Source: Leptolyngbyaceae cyanobacterium CSU_1_4 (lineage in GTDB: Bacteria > Cyanobacteriota > Cyanobacteriia > Elainellales > Elainellaceae). From it: a DNA stretch of 34,791 nucleotides. A program made the translations under genes and the position numbers. Below the pieces are notes generated by a model. The model made no database searches and had not been told where the DNA came from. It worked only from the letters and a program-made list of their open reading frames with translations. The stretch's first letter is position 1. Every line of letters starts with the position of its first letter. Shown one piece after another: positions 18,330 to 28,188 of the stretch. The stretch is from NCBI GenBank assembly GCA_012034615.1, contig JAAUPA010000018.1, positions 1 through 34,791 on the forward strand. Reading direction: 5' to 3'.

Positions 18330-20835
18330 ATGCCTTACCCGGTTTTACCGCCTACTCCACCACCTCTGATTCAATTTCAACCGCAAGGGGAATCTCTTCC
18401 TTTTGTTCCTGTTGATCCCTCTCCTTTCACAGCGCCCCTATCGCCAGAGTTTAGTTCTACAGCGTCCTCTCTATATCGCCCCCTAGAAGTGGGCATGAGC
18501 CGTAATGGGGTGAAACCCGAGAGTTCTCAGCCTCTTCTCATTCGGCTTCCTCCGGCACTCGATCGCTTGGCTGAGGCGAGGGAGATCTCTCAAGACGTTG
18601 TTCTGCCCTCTGTGCCGCCGACCTCTCTACCAGAAGGCGAGGCGTTGCCGTTGCCTACTCAGCCGCTGCCCCCATCGGCTCTGCCCGATGAAGCTGTACC
18701 CAATCCTGCTGGGGTGGATGAGAATCGGGTGGATGAGAATCGGGTGGATGAGAATCGGGTGGATGAGAATCGGGTGGATGAGGCTTTACCCGATAGAACT
18801 TTGCCAGATGGAGATTTGCCAGATAATGCGCTGCCAGATTATGTGCTGCCAGACAACATACTCCTAGATAATTCGCTGCCCGATAATATCGAACAGCAGT
18901 TTCCTTTAGAAATCCCCCGATCGCCCCTTCCCAGCAACATACCCGCCACTCCAGCGCCGAGGCTGCCCCCGCTTCCGAGTCCGCCCATACCCGGTGCTGA
19001 AAATGTGATTGAGCTGAATGCCGATCGCCAAGTTTATGATGAGCGCGGGCAGGTTTATCGGGCTCAAGGCAATGCAGTGATGCGGTTTCGGGGAGCAATA
19101 CTGAGCGCCGATCGCATTCAGGTCAACGTGCCGAACCGCATTGTGGTGGCTGAAGGTAATGCAGTGCTCACCCGAGGACAGCAAGTGATCAAGGGCGATC
19201 GCTTGGAATATAACTTGGTGCAAGGCGAAGGCATTTTCTTAGGAGCGAGCGGCGAGTTAGATTTGGGGGCGGCTGAATCGGATTTTTCTTCCGCCCTACC
19301 CACCGATGATGCGGCGCAGCGAGTTGCGACCCAAACAACGGGCGATCGCGTGACGGCAGCTCAGCCGGTGCAGGTCACTGGGGCAAATTCAGGCATCACG
19401 TTTGGCTTGACAGCAGGGAACAACCGCAATAACACCGCCACCGGCACAACGGGCGAAGTCCGACGACTGCGCTTTGAAGCCGAACAGATTGACTTTACTG
19501 CCGAAGGTTGGCAAGCCAGTAATGTTCGCATTACCAACGATCCTTTTTCACCGCCAGAGTTAGAGTTGCGATCGAACCGCGTTACGTTTACTCGTCTATC
19601 GCCGACTCGCAGCGAAATTCGGGCACGTCGTCCAGTTGCAGTTTTTGACCAAGGGCTGCGGCTGCCCTTACTGCGCGATCGCATCATTCTAGATAGCAGC
19701 GAACGCGACCCTGGCTTATTGCAATTTGGCTTTGATCAAGACGAGCGGGGTGGTTTTTTTATTGAGCGCACCTTTCAGGTTATCGCTAGCCCTTTAGTCA
19801 ACTTCAGCATCACACCGCAGGTTTTGTTGCAGCGCAGTTTAGACCAAGGGAATTTTTTTGATCCCTCCTCCTTTGGCTTAACCTCTCGCCTTAACGCCAC
19901 CCTGGGTCGCAATACCTCGATTGTGGGAAACGCAGTTTTGACCAGCCTTGATCTTCAAGATGTAGAAAATTCTTTACGAGCAAGCCTCCGGGCAAGACAA
20001 CGAATTGGCGATCATACGCTGGCGCTGGAGTACACCTACCGCGATCGCCTCTTCAACGGCTCTCTGGGCTTTCAAAACGTGCAGAGCAGCATTGGGTTTG
20101 TCATTACTTCTCCCATTATGCCCTCGGCACGACAGGCATTAACCTCAGCTATCAAGGGGGTGTGCAATACATTAATGCCAACACGGATCGCCCTGAACTG
20201 TTGGCAATATCCCGCGAAAACGATCGTGTTGATCTCACCCGCTATCAAGCCAGCGCTTCGATCAGTCGTCCCTTTACCCTTTGGCAAGGCACTGCGCTCC
20301 CTGCAACGCCCACTGAAGGCTTGCGATATAGCCCCGTACCCATTACGCCCTATTTAGTGCTTGCTCCTGGCGTTACGGGCGTATTCAGCGGTTACAGCAG
20401 CAACGAAACCCAATCAAGCTTGACCGGCTCTATCGGACTGTATGGGCAATTGGGTCATTTTTCAAAGCCAATTTTTGACTACACAGCCTTTAACATTTCC
20501 TACTCTAACCGCTTGCTCACTGGAGAATCCCCTTTTTATTCGATCGTATTGTCGATGAACAGGTTCTTTCGGCAGGCATCACGCAACAGATTTATGGACC
20601 GTTTCGCGTCGGCATCCAGACCGCTCTTAACCTCGATACAGGACGACAAATTGACACCACCTACTCGCTAGAGTACAAGCGTCGCGCCTATTCTTTATCC
20701 TTCAGCTTTAGCCCCGTCCGAGAAGCGGCAGCCGTCTCGCTCCAAATTAGCGACTTTAACTGGACAGGCGACCCAGGGCGGTTTTCAGGGCTGGGGGCAG
20801 ACACAGTCGATGGCGGGGTCAGGACAAGAAATTGA
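18330..20835 (+). CDS. DUF3769 LptD/OstA-like outer-membrane protein (two frame breaks)
   Basis: Repaired length is about 835 aa. The N-terminal 230 residues are Pro-rich and disordered, including four perfect VDENR repeats and LPD-type pentapeptides. An OstA/LptA-like beta domain follows (near ADRQVYDERGQVYRAQGNAVMRF, roughly 230-320). The remainder resembles a beta-barrel, with alternating residues and short turns, as in LptD, which inserts lipopolysaccharide in the outer membrane. The role is inferred from that resemblance. Frame breaks: one C missing at 20121-20123 (restores MPLGTTGINLSYQGG) and one T missing at 20533-20537 (restores SPFLFDRIVDEQ). The repaired stop is TGA 20833-20835, 15 bp from the convergent comFC end. 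Confidence 0.85.
18714..18890 (+). repeat. 15-bp coding minisatellite (VDENR x4, then degenerate LPD repeats)
   Basis: Four identical 15-bp units encoding VDENR span 18714-18773, with a partial fifth. They are followed to about 18890 by imperfect 15-bp units encoding LPD-x-x pentapeptides. The array is in frame, so gain or loss of units would change only the length of a disordered linker. Confidence 0.9.
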
Positions 20836-20850
20836 CAGCGACAAAATAAC

Positions 20851-21536
20851 TCAGGGCGATCGTCTGCCCGCGATCGCCACTGCACCCACGCCCCAAACCG
20901 AAATCTGTTGCCGTCGTAGTACCTGTGCCGCCGATTGCACGGTTGCCCCCGTCGTATAAATATCATCTAATAGCAGAACGGTTCCCGTAGGGCGTTGCCG
21001 CAGAAAATCTTTCCCCAAGGCAAAGGCTCCCGCCAAATTTTGCTCCCGGGCTTGGGGCGACAGCTTAAACTGTGCCTCTGTCGCTTGAATCCTGGCAAGC
21101 CCGAAGCGTTTCAGCGGCAGCCCTGCGGCTTCACAAAATGCTTCGGCAAGGAGTTCGGCTTGATTAAAACCCCGTTGCGCCATTTTGTCAGGATGCAGGG
21201 GAATGGGGACGACAATCACCGAGCTCTTGATGGGCAACTGAGCGCTGAGCCACGATTGAGCTAACCATTGCCCCAGAGGACGGGCTAACTCAGGATGATT
21301 ATCGTATTTAAGGGAGGCGATCGCCGTTTGAGTGCCCCACCATATTTGCCCCAAGCCACGATCGGCAAAGCGCCCTGCTGAGCAGGCTGAGGGAGTTGGC
21401 ATTGCTGCAACTGCCGCTGGCAAGGCGAACAAATCACTTTAGGTGCCGATCGTCCACACAGCGGACACGGAGACTCTAAAAAGATATCCAACCAGCTTCG
21501 TAGCCCTTTTCCTAGCCCTTTAGCCCAACGGTTCAT
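20851..21536 (-). CDS. comFC: ComFC-like phosphoribosyltransferase (one-base frame break)
   Basis: ComF proteins take part in natural DNA uptake. The repaired product is about 228 aa. A zinc ribbon is formed by Cys24, Cys27, Cys36 and Cys39 (CPLCGR and CSPC). The phosphoribosyltransferase domain shows VPIPLHPDKMAQRGFNQAELLA and the PRPP-binding loop VLLLDDIYTTGAT. The frame breaks in the A-run 21329-21327; adding one A joins YGGALK to TAIASLKYDNH. As read, the pieces are 21536-21285 and 21432-20851. It converges on the DUF3769 gene. Many cyanobacteria carry this gene; competence in this strain is not proven by it. Confidence 0.9.
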
Positions 21537-21792
21537 AACGGCTCATCCCATTAAAATATACTCAGCCTTCAGCCCTGAGAATGTGTGATATTTCCCCTTC
21601 AGCGTTAACTCTGGTAATAAAACTGAACAGAAGACGAAAGAAGGTCGCTAGAATGGCTGTAACAAATCTATAGTTCCACTTTTCTACATGGGACTTAACA
21701 TGATTGTTATCCTAGGTCTAACTCAAGTAACGTCAAGCTACAAACTGTAAACCTACATTTAGTCACAGAGCAAAAAACATCAGAAATACCCT

Positions 21793-22320
21793 ATGGCTTT
21801 GATCAAGCAAAATCGCGATTTACCAACCATCAACGAACGGATTCGATTCCCAAAAATTAGGGTCATTGATACAGACGGTGGGCAACTCGGCATCCTGACT
21901 CCCCGGGATGCCTTGCGAATGGCAGAAGAAAAAGAACTCGATCTTGTTTTAGTGAGCGACAAGGCTGACCCGCCCGTCTGCCGCATTATGGACTACGGTA
22001 AGTTCAAGTTTGAGCAAGAGAAAAAGGCACGCGAAGCTCGCAAAAAACAGCATACTTCCGATGTCAAGGAAGTGAAAATGCGCTACAAAATCGAAGACCA
22101 CGATTACAACGTGCGGGTGACCCAGGCTGAAAGGTTTCTAAAGTCGGGTGATAAGGTTAAGGCAACCATTATGTTCCGTGGACGAGAAATTCAGCACAGC
22201 GATCTAGCTGAAACCTTGCTGAAGCGGATGGCGACGGATCTTCAGGAGTTTGCTGAGGTGCAGCAGGCACCTAAGCGGGAAGGACGCAACATGATGATGA
22301 TGCTTTCTCCTAAGAAATAA
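21793..22320 (+). CDS. infC: translation initiation factor IF-3
   Basis: Binds the 30S subunit, prevents early 50S joining and checks start-codon/initiator-tRNA pairing. The 175-aa protein has both domains: the N-terminal one ([22 protein letters not shown], then [16 protein letters not shown]), the lysine-rich linker, and the C-terminal one ([29 protein letters not shown]). Length is typical. It starts at ATG 21793. The 256 bp upstream hold no gene and presumably its promoter. An intrinsic terminator follows at 22338. Confidence 0.97.
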   Translation: MALIKQNRDLPTINERIRFPKIRVIDTDGGQLGILTPRDALRMAEEKELDLVLVSDKADPPVCRIMDYGKFKFEQEKKAREARKKQHTSDVKEVKMRYKIEDHDYNVRVTQAERFLKSGDKVKATIMFRGREIQHSDLAETLLKRMATDLQEFAEVQQAPKREGRNMMMMLSPKK

Positions 22321-22337
22321 ATCTCCCTAAGAAGTAG

Positions 22338-22394
22338 CCCAGAGGTCAAGAAGACGCATTTATTTTGCGATCGCTTGCTCTGGGTTTTATTTTT
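22338..22394 (+). terminator. intrinsic terminator downstream of infC
   Basis: CCCAGAG (22338-22344) pairs with CTCTGGG (22378-22384), with a smaller inner hairpin around the HIP1-like site, and is followed by TTTTATTTTT. It lies 18 bp after the infC stop and should separate infC from the decayed TIR gene. Confidence 0.7.
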
Positions 22395-22437
22395 GGGCGT
22401 GTCTATACTCGGGAGCATCCTGCCCCTGCTCGTCCGC

Positions 22438-23529
22438 ATGAACTCCCCATCTGAGTCTGATTCATTCCAATCATTCGATGTTTTTCTCTGCTACAACAGC
22501 AAAGATAAGTTGGCGATCCGGGCGATCGCCCAACAGCTAAGCGATCGCGGCCTTTCCTACTGGCTCGACGAGGAGCAGTTGCTCCCTGGTCGGCATTGTC
22601 CGTGCGACTCAGGAACAGGACATGCTGCGGCTGGGCGCGGTGGCGGTGTTTGTGGGGAAACATAGCATTGGCAAGTACCAAGATTTAGAAATCTCCACTT
22701 TCCTACCCGTGAACCGCGATCGCGGATTGCCCATTATTTCAGTGGTTCTCAACGATGCTCCACCCCAAACAACGCTACCGGGATTTCTAATGCCGTTTAC
22801 TTGGGTTGATTCGCCTGACTGATCCGAATCTGTTGGAGCAGTTAATCGTTGGGATTACGGGGGGGCGATCGCGGGGGGATCCGGTCGTGATTATCGAAAC
22901 GCCCCAAATTATTGACGCGGCGATCGCGGCGAATATTCCCAATAATTTAACGCGACAAGGGGCAATTGCCTTCGTGGGACGTACCCCCGAACTCGCCCAA
23001 CTGCATGATCTATTGCAACAAGAAACTCCCGTCGCCCTCTGTGCGGTGCAGGGTATGGGCGGCATTGGCAAAACCGAATTGGCGTTGCAGTTTGCTTATC
23101 AGGAGCGCGATCGCTAAACCTATCCCGGCGGCATCGCTTGGCTGGATGCGCGGCAAGCCATGCGATTGGGAAGCCTGCTCAATTTCCTGCAACAACTGCT
23201 CTTTCAGCGTCATAACTCTGCTCTCCGTCCATGCTGCTGGTTCGCATCCACAAATTGCCCAAGATTCTTTGCCCCAATCTTTTATTATTGTATCAAAAGA
23301 TCCTTCTCAAACAGCTCAAAGAGGCATTGCTGAATCACGTATGAATTTGCCCCCTAAATCTCCCATTCTGGGGGACTTTGAAAGGTTCGGAAGTCCCCCA
23401 GAATGAGGGATTTAGGGGGCGATCAGAGCCATAGCATCTCAAGGATTCATACTTCCATTCAGCAATGCCCTCAAAGACATAGGACAAGCGATCGCCTATT
23501 TGCACGCAGCCATAGAAGAAGGCACCTGA
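22438..23529 (+). pseudogene. decayed TIR-NB-ARC (STAND/NLR-like) gene
   Basis: Starts MNSPSESDSFQSFDVFLCY, with a TIR domain continuing through WLDEEQL and, in another frame, AVAVFVGKHSIGKYQDLEIS and LPIISVVLNDAP. A third frame carries an NB-ARC/STAND P-loop region: AFVGRTPELAQLHDLL and AVQGMGGIGKTELALQFAYQ. The breaks are a frame change near 22595-22600, another near 22810-22816, and a TAA at 23115-23117 followed by the family-like TYPGGIAWLDARQA. Only scraps follow, interrupted by a MITE-like element at 23323-23469. TIR-NLR proteins are NAD-consuming or abortive-infection sensors in bacterial defence; this copy is almost certainly inactive. Several lesions are not homopolymer changes, so this is real decay. 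Confidence 0.8.
23315..23477. mobile_element. 147-bp MITE-like element with 8-bp target-site duplications
   Basis: Element 23323-23469 begins GGCATTGCTGAAT and ends with the complement ATTCAGCAATGCC; the arms continue with GTATGAAT/ATTCATAC. Inside is a second inverted repeat of 30-bp arms (23349-23378 and 23391-23420, 28 of 30 matching, GCCCCCTAAATC at the tip) with a 12-nt loop. The octamer CTCAAAGA directly flanks both sides (23315-23322 and 23470-23477). Removing the element and one octamer joins a continuous reading frame, LLKQL before and KDIGQAIAYLHAAIEEGT after. No transposase is encoded, so it would depend on a related IS elsewhere. The parent family is not identified. Confidence 0.85.
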
Positions 23530-23667
23530 GATTGACTGGGTATCGCCCTTAAAAAAACCACCGCAGCCACAGCATCCGATCGCCTTGCAGCGCGGCATCA
23601 AGCCGAAAAACGTCCATGAGTCAGCTCGACAGGCGTGAACTTTCTCGCTGTATTCTTTAGGACAAAC
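23530..23667. other. decayed coding remnant
   Basis: In the same plus frame as the residue run ending AAIEEGT, after TGA-GAT-TGA, the sequence reads LGIALKKTTAATASDRL and ends AARHQAEKRP-stop at about 23619. It looks like the eroded end of a gene, possibly that of the TIR-NB-ARC protein. Nothing else is recognisable before the GT2 gene. Confidence 0.35.
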
Positions 23668-24603
23668 TTACCGAAAAAGTTGAAACCCTTGCTGGCGCAA
23701 TCCCATCGGCAATAACGATAAGCCTAATCCTGCCCATGTCTTGGCGGGGTTTGCTCTTTTCCCCGCGCGTACTAACGATCGCCCCAGCTCAGTCTCTCCC
23801 GTCTCAATTAATCGCAGTCCCAGCAGCAACTTGGTTTCAGCAAGGCGGCTCTGACGAACTTTTTCTAGCTCCAAGTCTTCAAACTGAAAGTTTTCTAGAT
23901 AGCGAATTTTGTCTTGAAAGTAGGGAATGGCGCGGTGGATGCCTTGTTGCTCGGCATGAAAACGGTATTCCATGAGGCGATCGCCCCAGTAAAATGCTTG
24001 TTTTCCTGCCAGTGCCAGCCGCACCAACAAATCATTGTCTTCGCAGTTTTGCATGTTGGGACGCATGTAACCCACATCTAGCAAAGCTTGCCGCCGAAAT
24101 AAAGTTGCACCGACCTGTAAGCATTGTTGAACAAATATCACTTTCAATAGATCGTTAATTATGCCGTTGGGTAGCTCAGTACGTCCCCATTTTTTAGAGT
24201 TGATATCGGTCAGTTGCAAATCCCGATCGCCTTTGCCATTAATCACCCAATGGTCGGTGCTAACAAAATCGACCTGAGGATCGCGATCGAGAATTGCGGC
24301 AGTTTGGGCAAGAAACTGAGGAGTGAGGCGATCGTCGTCGTCAAATTTCAGGAAGTATTCTCCGGTTGCGGCTTCAAACCCCGATCGCATGTTGTTGCTC
24401 TTGCCAATATTTTGTAAATGGCGAATGTAGTGGATTCTGGGATCGCGATATTCTGCCAATAGGTTCGCCGTGCCGTCTGTAGAGCCGTCATCACAAATAA
24501 TCAATTCAAAATCTAATTCGGTTTGTTTCAGCACACTATGAATCGCGTGGGGCAATAGTTGAACCCGATTGTAGGTGGGAATACAAACGCTAATTTTGGG
24601 CAC
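23668..24603 (-). CDS. glycosyltransferase family 2
   Basis: A GT-A fold transferase of about 311 aa that moves a sugar from a nucleotide donor to an acceptor. Seen: the nucleotide-binding start ISVCIPTYNRVQLL, ICDDGSTDGT (37-45), the metal-binding acidic run DDDD (88-91), and the acceptor-side CEDNDLLVRLALAG. No membrane segment is obvious. I chose GTG 24603 because GGAG lies 8 nt upstream and the protein then starts MPKISVC; a TTG at 24627 would add eight residues. It is divergent from the GT4 gene, suggesting a surface-polysaccharide locus. Donor and acceptor are unknown. Confidence 0.9.
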   Translation of the reverse strand: MPKISVCIPTYNRVQLLPHAIHSVLKQTELDFELIICDDGSTDGTANLLAEYRDPRIHYIRHLQNIGKSNNMRSGFEAATGEYFLKFDDDDRLTPQFLAQTAAILDRDPQVDFVSTDHWVINGKGDRDLQLTDINSKKWGRTELPNGIINDLLKVIFVQQCLQVGATLFRRQALLDVGYMRPNMQNCEDNDLLVRLALAGKQAFYWGDRLMEYRFHAEQQGIHRAIPYFQDKIRYLENFQFEDLELEKVRQSRLAETKLLLGLRLIETGETELGRSLVRAGKRANPAKTWAGLGLSLLPMGLRQQGFQLFR

Positions 24604-24763
24604 GGTAAACACTCCAACAGAGTTCAACTTGAGATGATCTGGAACTAAAAAGTCTGGGAATCTTAAGCTTGCATTCGACGGCTCTATGGTTCCCAGAGGC
24701 TCTGTGGAGTTAACGGAATCGAGCTATAGAATCGCAGCTCGGCAATTTAAGCGATCGTGGTTC

Positions 24764-25975
24764 ATGAATATTTTAATGATCTCCTCGACTTTTCCCTATC
24801 CGCCCACTCGGGGTGGAACTCAGGTGCGGACGTTTAACTTGCTCAAGTATTTAAGCCGAAATCACTCGGTCACCCTGATGACCCAGCGATCGCCCGATGT
24901 CACCGATGAGGAAATTGCGGAACTGAGCCACTGGGTAGATCATCTCAAAGTCTTTCCGCGCCGTCAGGATGGTGGGGGCGGTTTTGCGGCGAAGCTTCGG
25001 CGCTTTGGACGATTTGCCCTCGAGGGTACGCCGCCCAATGTGCAGGGACTTTACCTGCAAGAAGCCCAGAACTGGATGGATACGGCGGTTGCCGCCCAAA
25101 CGTTTGATGTCATTACCTGTGAACACAGCGTTAATGAGATTTTTGTGCGCCCCGAATGGCGATCGCACTTGCGAACAGTGGTTGACATTCACAGCTCGGT
25201 TTATGGCACCTGCAAAAATCAACTAGAAACCCATACCTCTGAGAACACTTGGCGCGATCGGCTCAACCTGCCGCTGCTCAGACGCTATGAACGCCGCTAC
25301 TGCACCAAATTCTCCACCCTCGTGGTCACCACGCCCGACGATCAGCAGCAAATTCAGAAATTTTGTCCCCATGCTTCCATTGCAGTCATTCCCAATGGCG
25401 TAGACTTTAGCCATTTTCCGGTTCGCCCGGTTGATCCGGGGGGGCACCGCCTTGTCTTTATGGGCGCAATGGATAATGTCGCCAACATTGATGCCGCCCG
25501 ATTTTTCAGCCATGAAGTTTTTCCAAACATTCGGCAGCAATACCCCGAAGCCGTCTTAGAGCTCGTCGGTGCGCATCCAGTTCCCGAAATTCTAGCCTTG
25601 GGCGATCGCCCTGGCATTTCGGTGACGGGCAAGGTGCCTTCCATGGTGGAATACCTACATCGGGCGACAGTTTGCGTGGTGCCCATGCGAACGGGCTTTG
25701 GCATCAAAAATAAAACATTGGAGGCAATGGCGGCTGGGACACCGGTGGTGGGAAGCGATCGCGGCTTAGAAGGATTGGCGGTAGATGGGACAAATCCCTT
25801 GCGGGCTCTGAGAGCTAACCAGGTGGACGACTATTGTGGGGCGATCGGTCGGCTCTTTGAAACCCCCCAACTTCGACAACAGTTGTCCAAAGAGGCGCGA
25901 TCGCTGGTGGAACGAGAATATACTTGGGAGCAGGCGGGTCAGCGATATCAACGGGCGATCGAGGGCACGGAATAA
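24764..25975 (+). CDS. glycosyltransferase family 4
   Basis: A GT-B fold retaining transferase of 403 aa. It starts MNILMISSTFPYPPTRGG, the glycine-rich acceptor loop typical of GT4, and has the donor-site segment GFGIKNKTLEAMAAGTPVV (311-329) with the key glutamate and AGTPVV run. The central IPNGVDFSHF is also a GT4 hallmark. ATG 24764 was chosen over a TTG at 24686, whose extra residues are not family-like. The 160 bp before it are shared with the divergent GT2 gene. It is 31 bp upstream of a large single-pass membrane protein. The sugar is unknown. Confidence 0.9.
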   Translation: MNILMISSTFPYPPTRGGTQVRTFNLLKYLSRNHSVTLMTQRSPDVTDEEIAELSHWVDHLKVFPRRQDGGGGFAAKLRRFGRFALEGTPPNVQGLYLQEAQNWMDTAVAAQTFDVITCEHSVNEIFVRPEWRSHLRTVVDIHSSVYGTCKNQLETHTSENTWRDRLNLPLLRRYERRYCTKFSTLVVTTPDDQQQIQKFCPHASIAVIPNGVDFSHFPVRPVDPGGHRLVFMGAMDNVANIDAARFFSHEVFPNIRQQYPEAVLELVGAHPVPEILALGDRPGISVTGKVPSMVEYLHRATVCVVPMRTGFGIKNKTLEAMAAGTPVVGSDRGLEGLAVDGTNPLRALRANQVDDYCGAIGRLFETPQLRQQLSKEARSLVEREYTWEQAGQRYQRAIEGTE

Positions 25976-26006
25976 ACGACGGGTGTTTTGAGTTGAGATT
26001 GACACA

Positions 26007-28022
26007 ATGAGTGGTGAAATTAACCCGGAAAAGTCGAGCACTTCTAGAAGTATGAAGAACAGAGGGGAATCTGCGTCTATTCCGTCTTTGCGGTTGAGTC
26101 GGCTTCGAGGGCGGGTTGTGAGCAAAGTTCCAGTCAAGGTCAAACTGTTGGTTTCAGAGCAACCGCTGCTTTCCCATCCGGCTCATCCAGTAAAGATCTT
26201 GGTTTCTGAGCCCCTGACCGTCTCACCCGCTCCGCCCGATCGCCGCAAAGTCAATGTTTTAATTGCTCCCAAACCTTTTTGGCAACGCACCTTGCGTCCA
26301 CCCATGCCCCAAGCTCGTCTCCACAAGGCTCGTCTCCACACCGTAGGAAGTTGGAAAGTCAATCTGCTGGTGACTACGCTTCTGCTTAGCGCCCTGGTGG
26401 GAGTAGGGGGCGGCGGTTTTCTGGCGGCGCAGTTCATCTTCAACCCCACCGCCTTGAGCTGGCTCCCTGGAAATAAGCCGCCGAAAGCAGAACATTTTGC
26501 CCAAACCTTGAAGGAAATTCAGGCAGAGGCGTACCGGGCGGGAGGAGTTGCAGGGAGCGCGCTTTATGTCAGCACCTATCCTGGTTTTCCCAAAGGAGCA
26601 TTGGGTCAAGATGATTTTCTGCTCCCTATTTATGCGTCTTCGATGTTGGAGCAGATGACTGAGCTACGGGTTTATCGCCAAGTTAAGAGTGCGGGAAAGA
26701 CTGTTTTTGAGTTGAAAGATCGCATTGCGATCGAGGAACCTACTGAGGCGGAAGCGATCGCCCCTTTAGCCACATCGGCACAACTGATTCAAGGCTCTAA
26801 TCGTCTTTTGGCTTTAAGCGAAGTAGAGTTTGTGGAAGGCAAAGCCCCAGTCTCGGGCATTTGGCTGCAAATGAGTGGCGAATGGGCACGCAGTGGCAGC
26901 CAAGTAGTTTATGGACGGGTGTTGCACTACGACCCTCTGCGGACACGCTTTCAGACCCTGCTCACCTGGACGAGCCCCGCTGGAGAACTCCCTCGCTGGC
27001 AGCAAATTACGGGAGATGCCCAAACAGAACTTCTGGTGAATCAAACAGTGGGTTTGGAACCGCATTTCCAGGTATATCAGATTAAGGCGCGAAAGTCTAA
27101 GGCTGAGCCATTGCAGCTTGGGGCGATCGCCCTCACCCAGCCTGTCGCCAAGGGTCGGACTTACGAAAACGCCCTGCTACTGGCACAAAAGGGTTTGTGG
27201 GCATCGGCAAAAGAGCTTTTAGAAATCGTCAAACAAAATAACCCCTGGTCAGCCGCCGCCCAAGCTCAATTAGATTTAGTCAAACTCCACGCCCAAGCGA
27301 CCCAAGCCCAAGCCGATCGAACTTGGGCAAGTCCTACTCAGCAAATTCTGGCGCTGCTGACGGACGGTCGCTGGACAAAAGCCTTAAGTCAACTCAAAAT
27401 TGCCCACCAAAATGGTCATGACATTATCAATCTTCTCCATGCTAACGTTGATCAGTTTCTGCCCCGGATCGAAACTTCCCTTTTAGTCAACCCTGGTGAA
27501 GCCGATGTTTTGCGGTGGGGCACCTTGATGAAAGCGATCCAAACTAATAATCGTGATGCCGTCATTTGGCTACAAAAGCATCAAGCTCCGGCAGATATTC
27601 AGCAAGTTCTGGCATTGCTCAGCTTGCCCAGTGATAACACGTTTGCGACTCAAACCAAAGTTCAGCCGAAGCCTAGTCCAAAAATTTCGAGCAAAGTAGC
27701 AGAGAAAAAACCTGTCCTCGCTTCCCCTGTTCCGGCGGCTCCCCCCCGGTTGAATCGACCGCTAGATTTAGGCTCCGAGCCTCTAAATTTATCTTCTCCT
27801 CAACCGATCGCCCCATCGTCCGCCGAAACCCGATCGCCTGCCCCCGAGTTTCAGCCAGTGATAGAATCGCCGACCGACCAACAGATGCCACCGACCCCAT
27901 CCGAAATTCCTAAGAAAGAAGAGGAGCCTCGGGTTGAATCGGTTGATCTGGTGAATCCCATTGAGCCAGTTGAGCCGGTTGAGCCAATTAATCCAATCGA
28001 GCCGAAGCGGTCAGAACTTTAA
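26007..28022 (+). CDS. large single-pass membrane protein of unknown function
   Basis: A 671-aa protein whose family I do not recognise. A basic, Pro-rich cytoplasmic region of about 115 residues is followed by one membrane helix (about 118-144, LLVTTLLLSALVGVGGGGF). An extracytoplasmic region follows, with a beta-rich middle (residues about 150-390) and a helical TPR-like stretch (YENALLLAQKGLWASAKELLEIV, then DGRWTKALSQLKIAHQNG). The last 115 residues are Pro/Ser-rich and end in PVEPVEPINPIEP repeats. This layout suggests an envelope-anchored scaffold. It follows the GT4 gene by 31 bp, so a link to polysaccharide assembly is inferred from position. A 15-bp direct repeat encodes ARLHK-ARLHT near residues 103-112. 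Confidence 0.8.
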   Translation: MSGEINPEKSSTSRSMKNRGESASIPSLRLSRLRGRVVSKVPVKVKLLVSEQPLLSHPAHPVKILVSEPLTVSPAPPDRRKVNVLIAPKPFWQRTLRPPMPQARLHKARLHTVGSWKVNLLVTTLLLSALVGVGGGGFLAAQFIFNPTALSWLPGNKPPKAEHFAQTLKEIQAEAYRAGGVAGSALYVSTYPGFPKGALGQDDFLLPIYASSMLEQMTELRVYRQVKSAGKTVFELKDRIAIEEPTEAEAIAPLATSAQLIQGSNRLLALSEVEFVEGKAPVSGIWLQMSGEWARSGSQVVYGRVLHYDPLRTRFQTLLTWTSPAGELPRWQQITGDAQTELLVNQTVGLEPHFQVYQIKARKSKAEPLQLGAIALTQPVAKGRTYENALLLAQKGLWASAKELLEIVKQNNPWSAAAQAQLDLVKLHAQATQAQADRTWASPTQQILALLTDGRWTKALSQLKIAHQNGHDIINLLHANVDQFLPRIETSLLVNPGEADVLRWGTLMKAIQTNNRDAVIWLQKHQAPADIQQVLALLSLPSDNTFATQTKVQPKPSPKISSKVAEKKPVLASPVPAAPPRLNRPLDLGSEPLNLSSPQPIAPSSAETRSPAPEFQPVIESPTDQQMPPTPSEIPKKEEEPRVESVDLVNPIEPVEPVEPINPIEPKRSEL

Positions 28023-28068
28023 GGACTCAGTATCAAAATTGGTTGCCTAGATAATCCTTTGTCTGCAG

Positions 28069-28098
28069 CCCCTTCGCCCCGGTAGGAGAAGGGATTTT
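28069..28098 (+). terminator. possible intrinsic terminator after the 671-aa gene
   Basis: CCCTTC (28070-28075) and GAAGGG (28088-28093) form a 6-bp stem with a 12-nt loop, followed by ATTTT. It lies about 45 bp after the stop codon. The T-run is short. Confidence 0.4.
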
Positions 28099-28188
28099 AG
28101 GGATGAGGGAGAAAGAGTGGTCAGTTAACCAGGTATCAAAACCCAATAGAGAAGAAATATATCTGGTGTGGACTCAGGTTTTCATTCA

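Noticed and set aside
18598-19098. Repeat-rich open frames in other frames of the DUF3769 gene (GWMRI and DSHPP repeats)
   Set aside because: They are out-of-frame readings of the 15-bp minisatellite.
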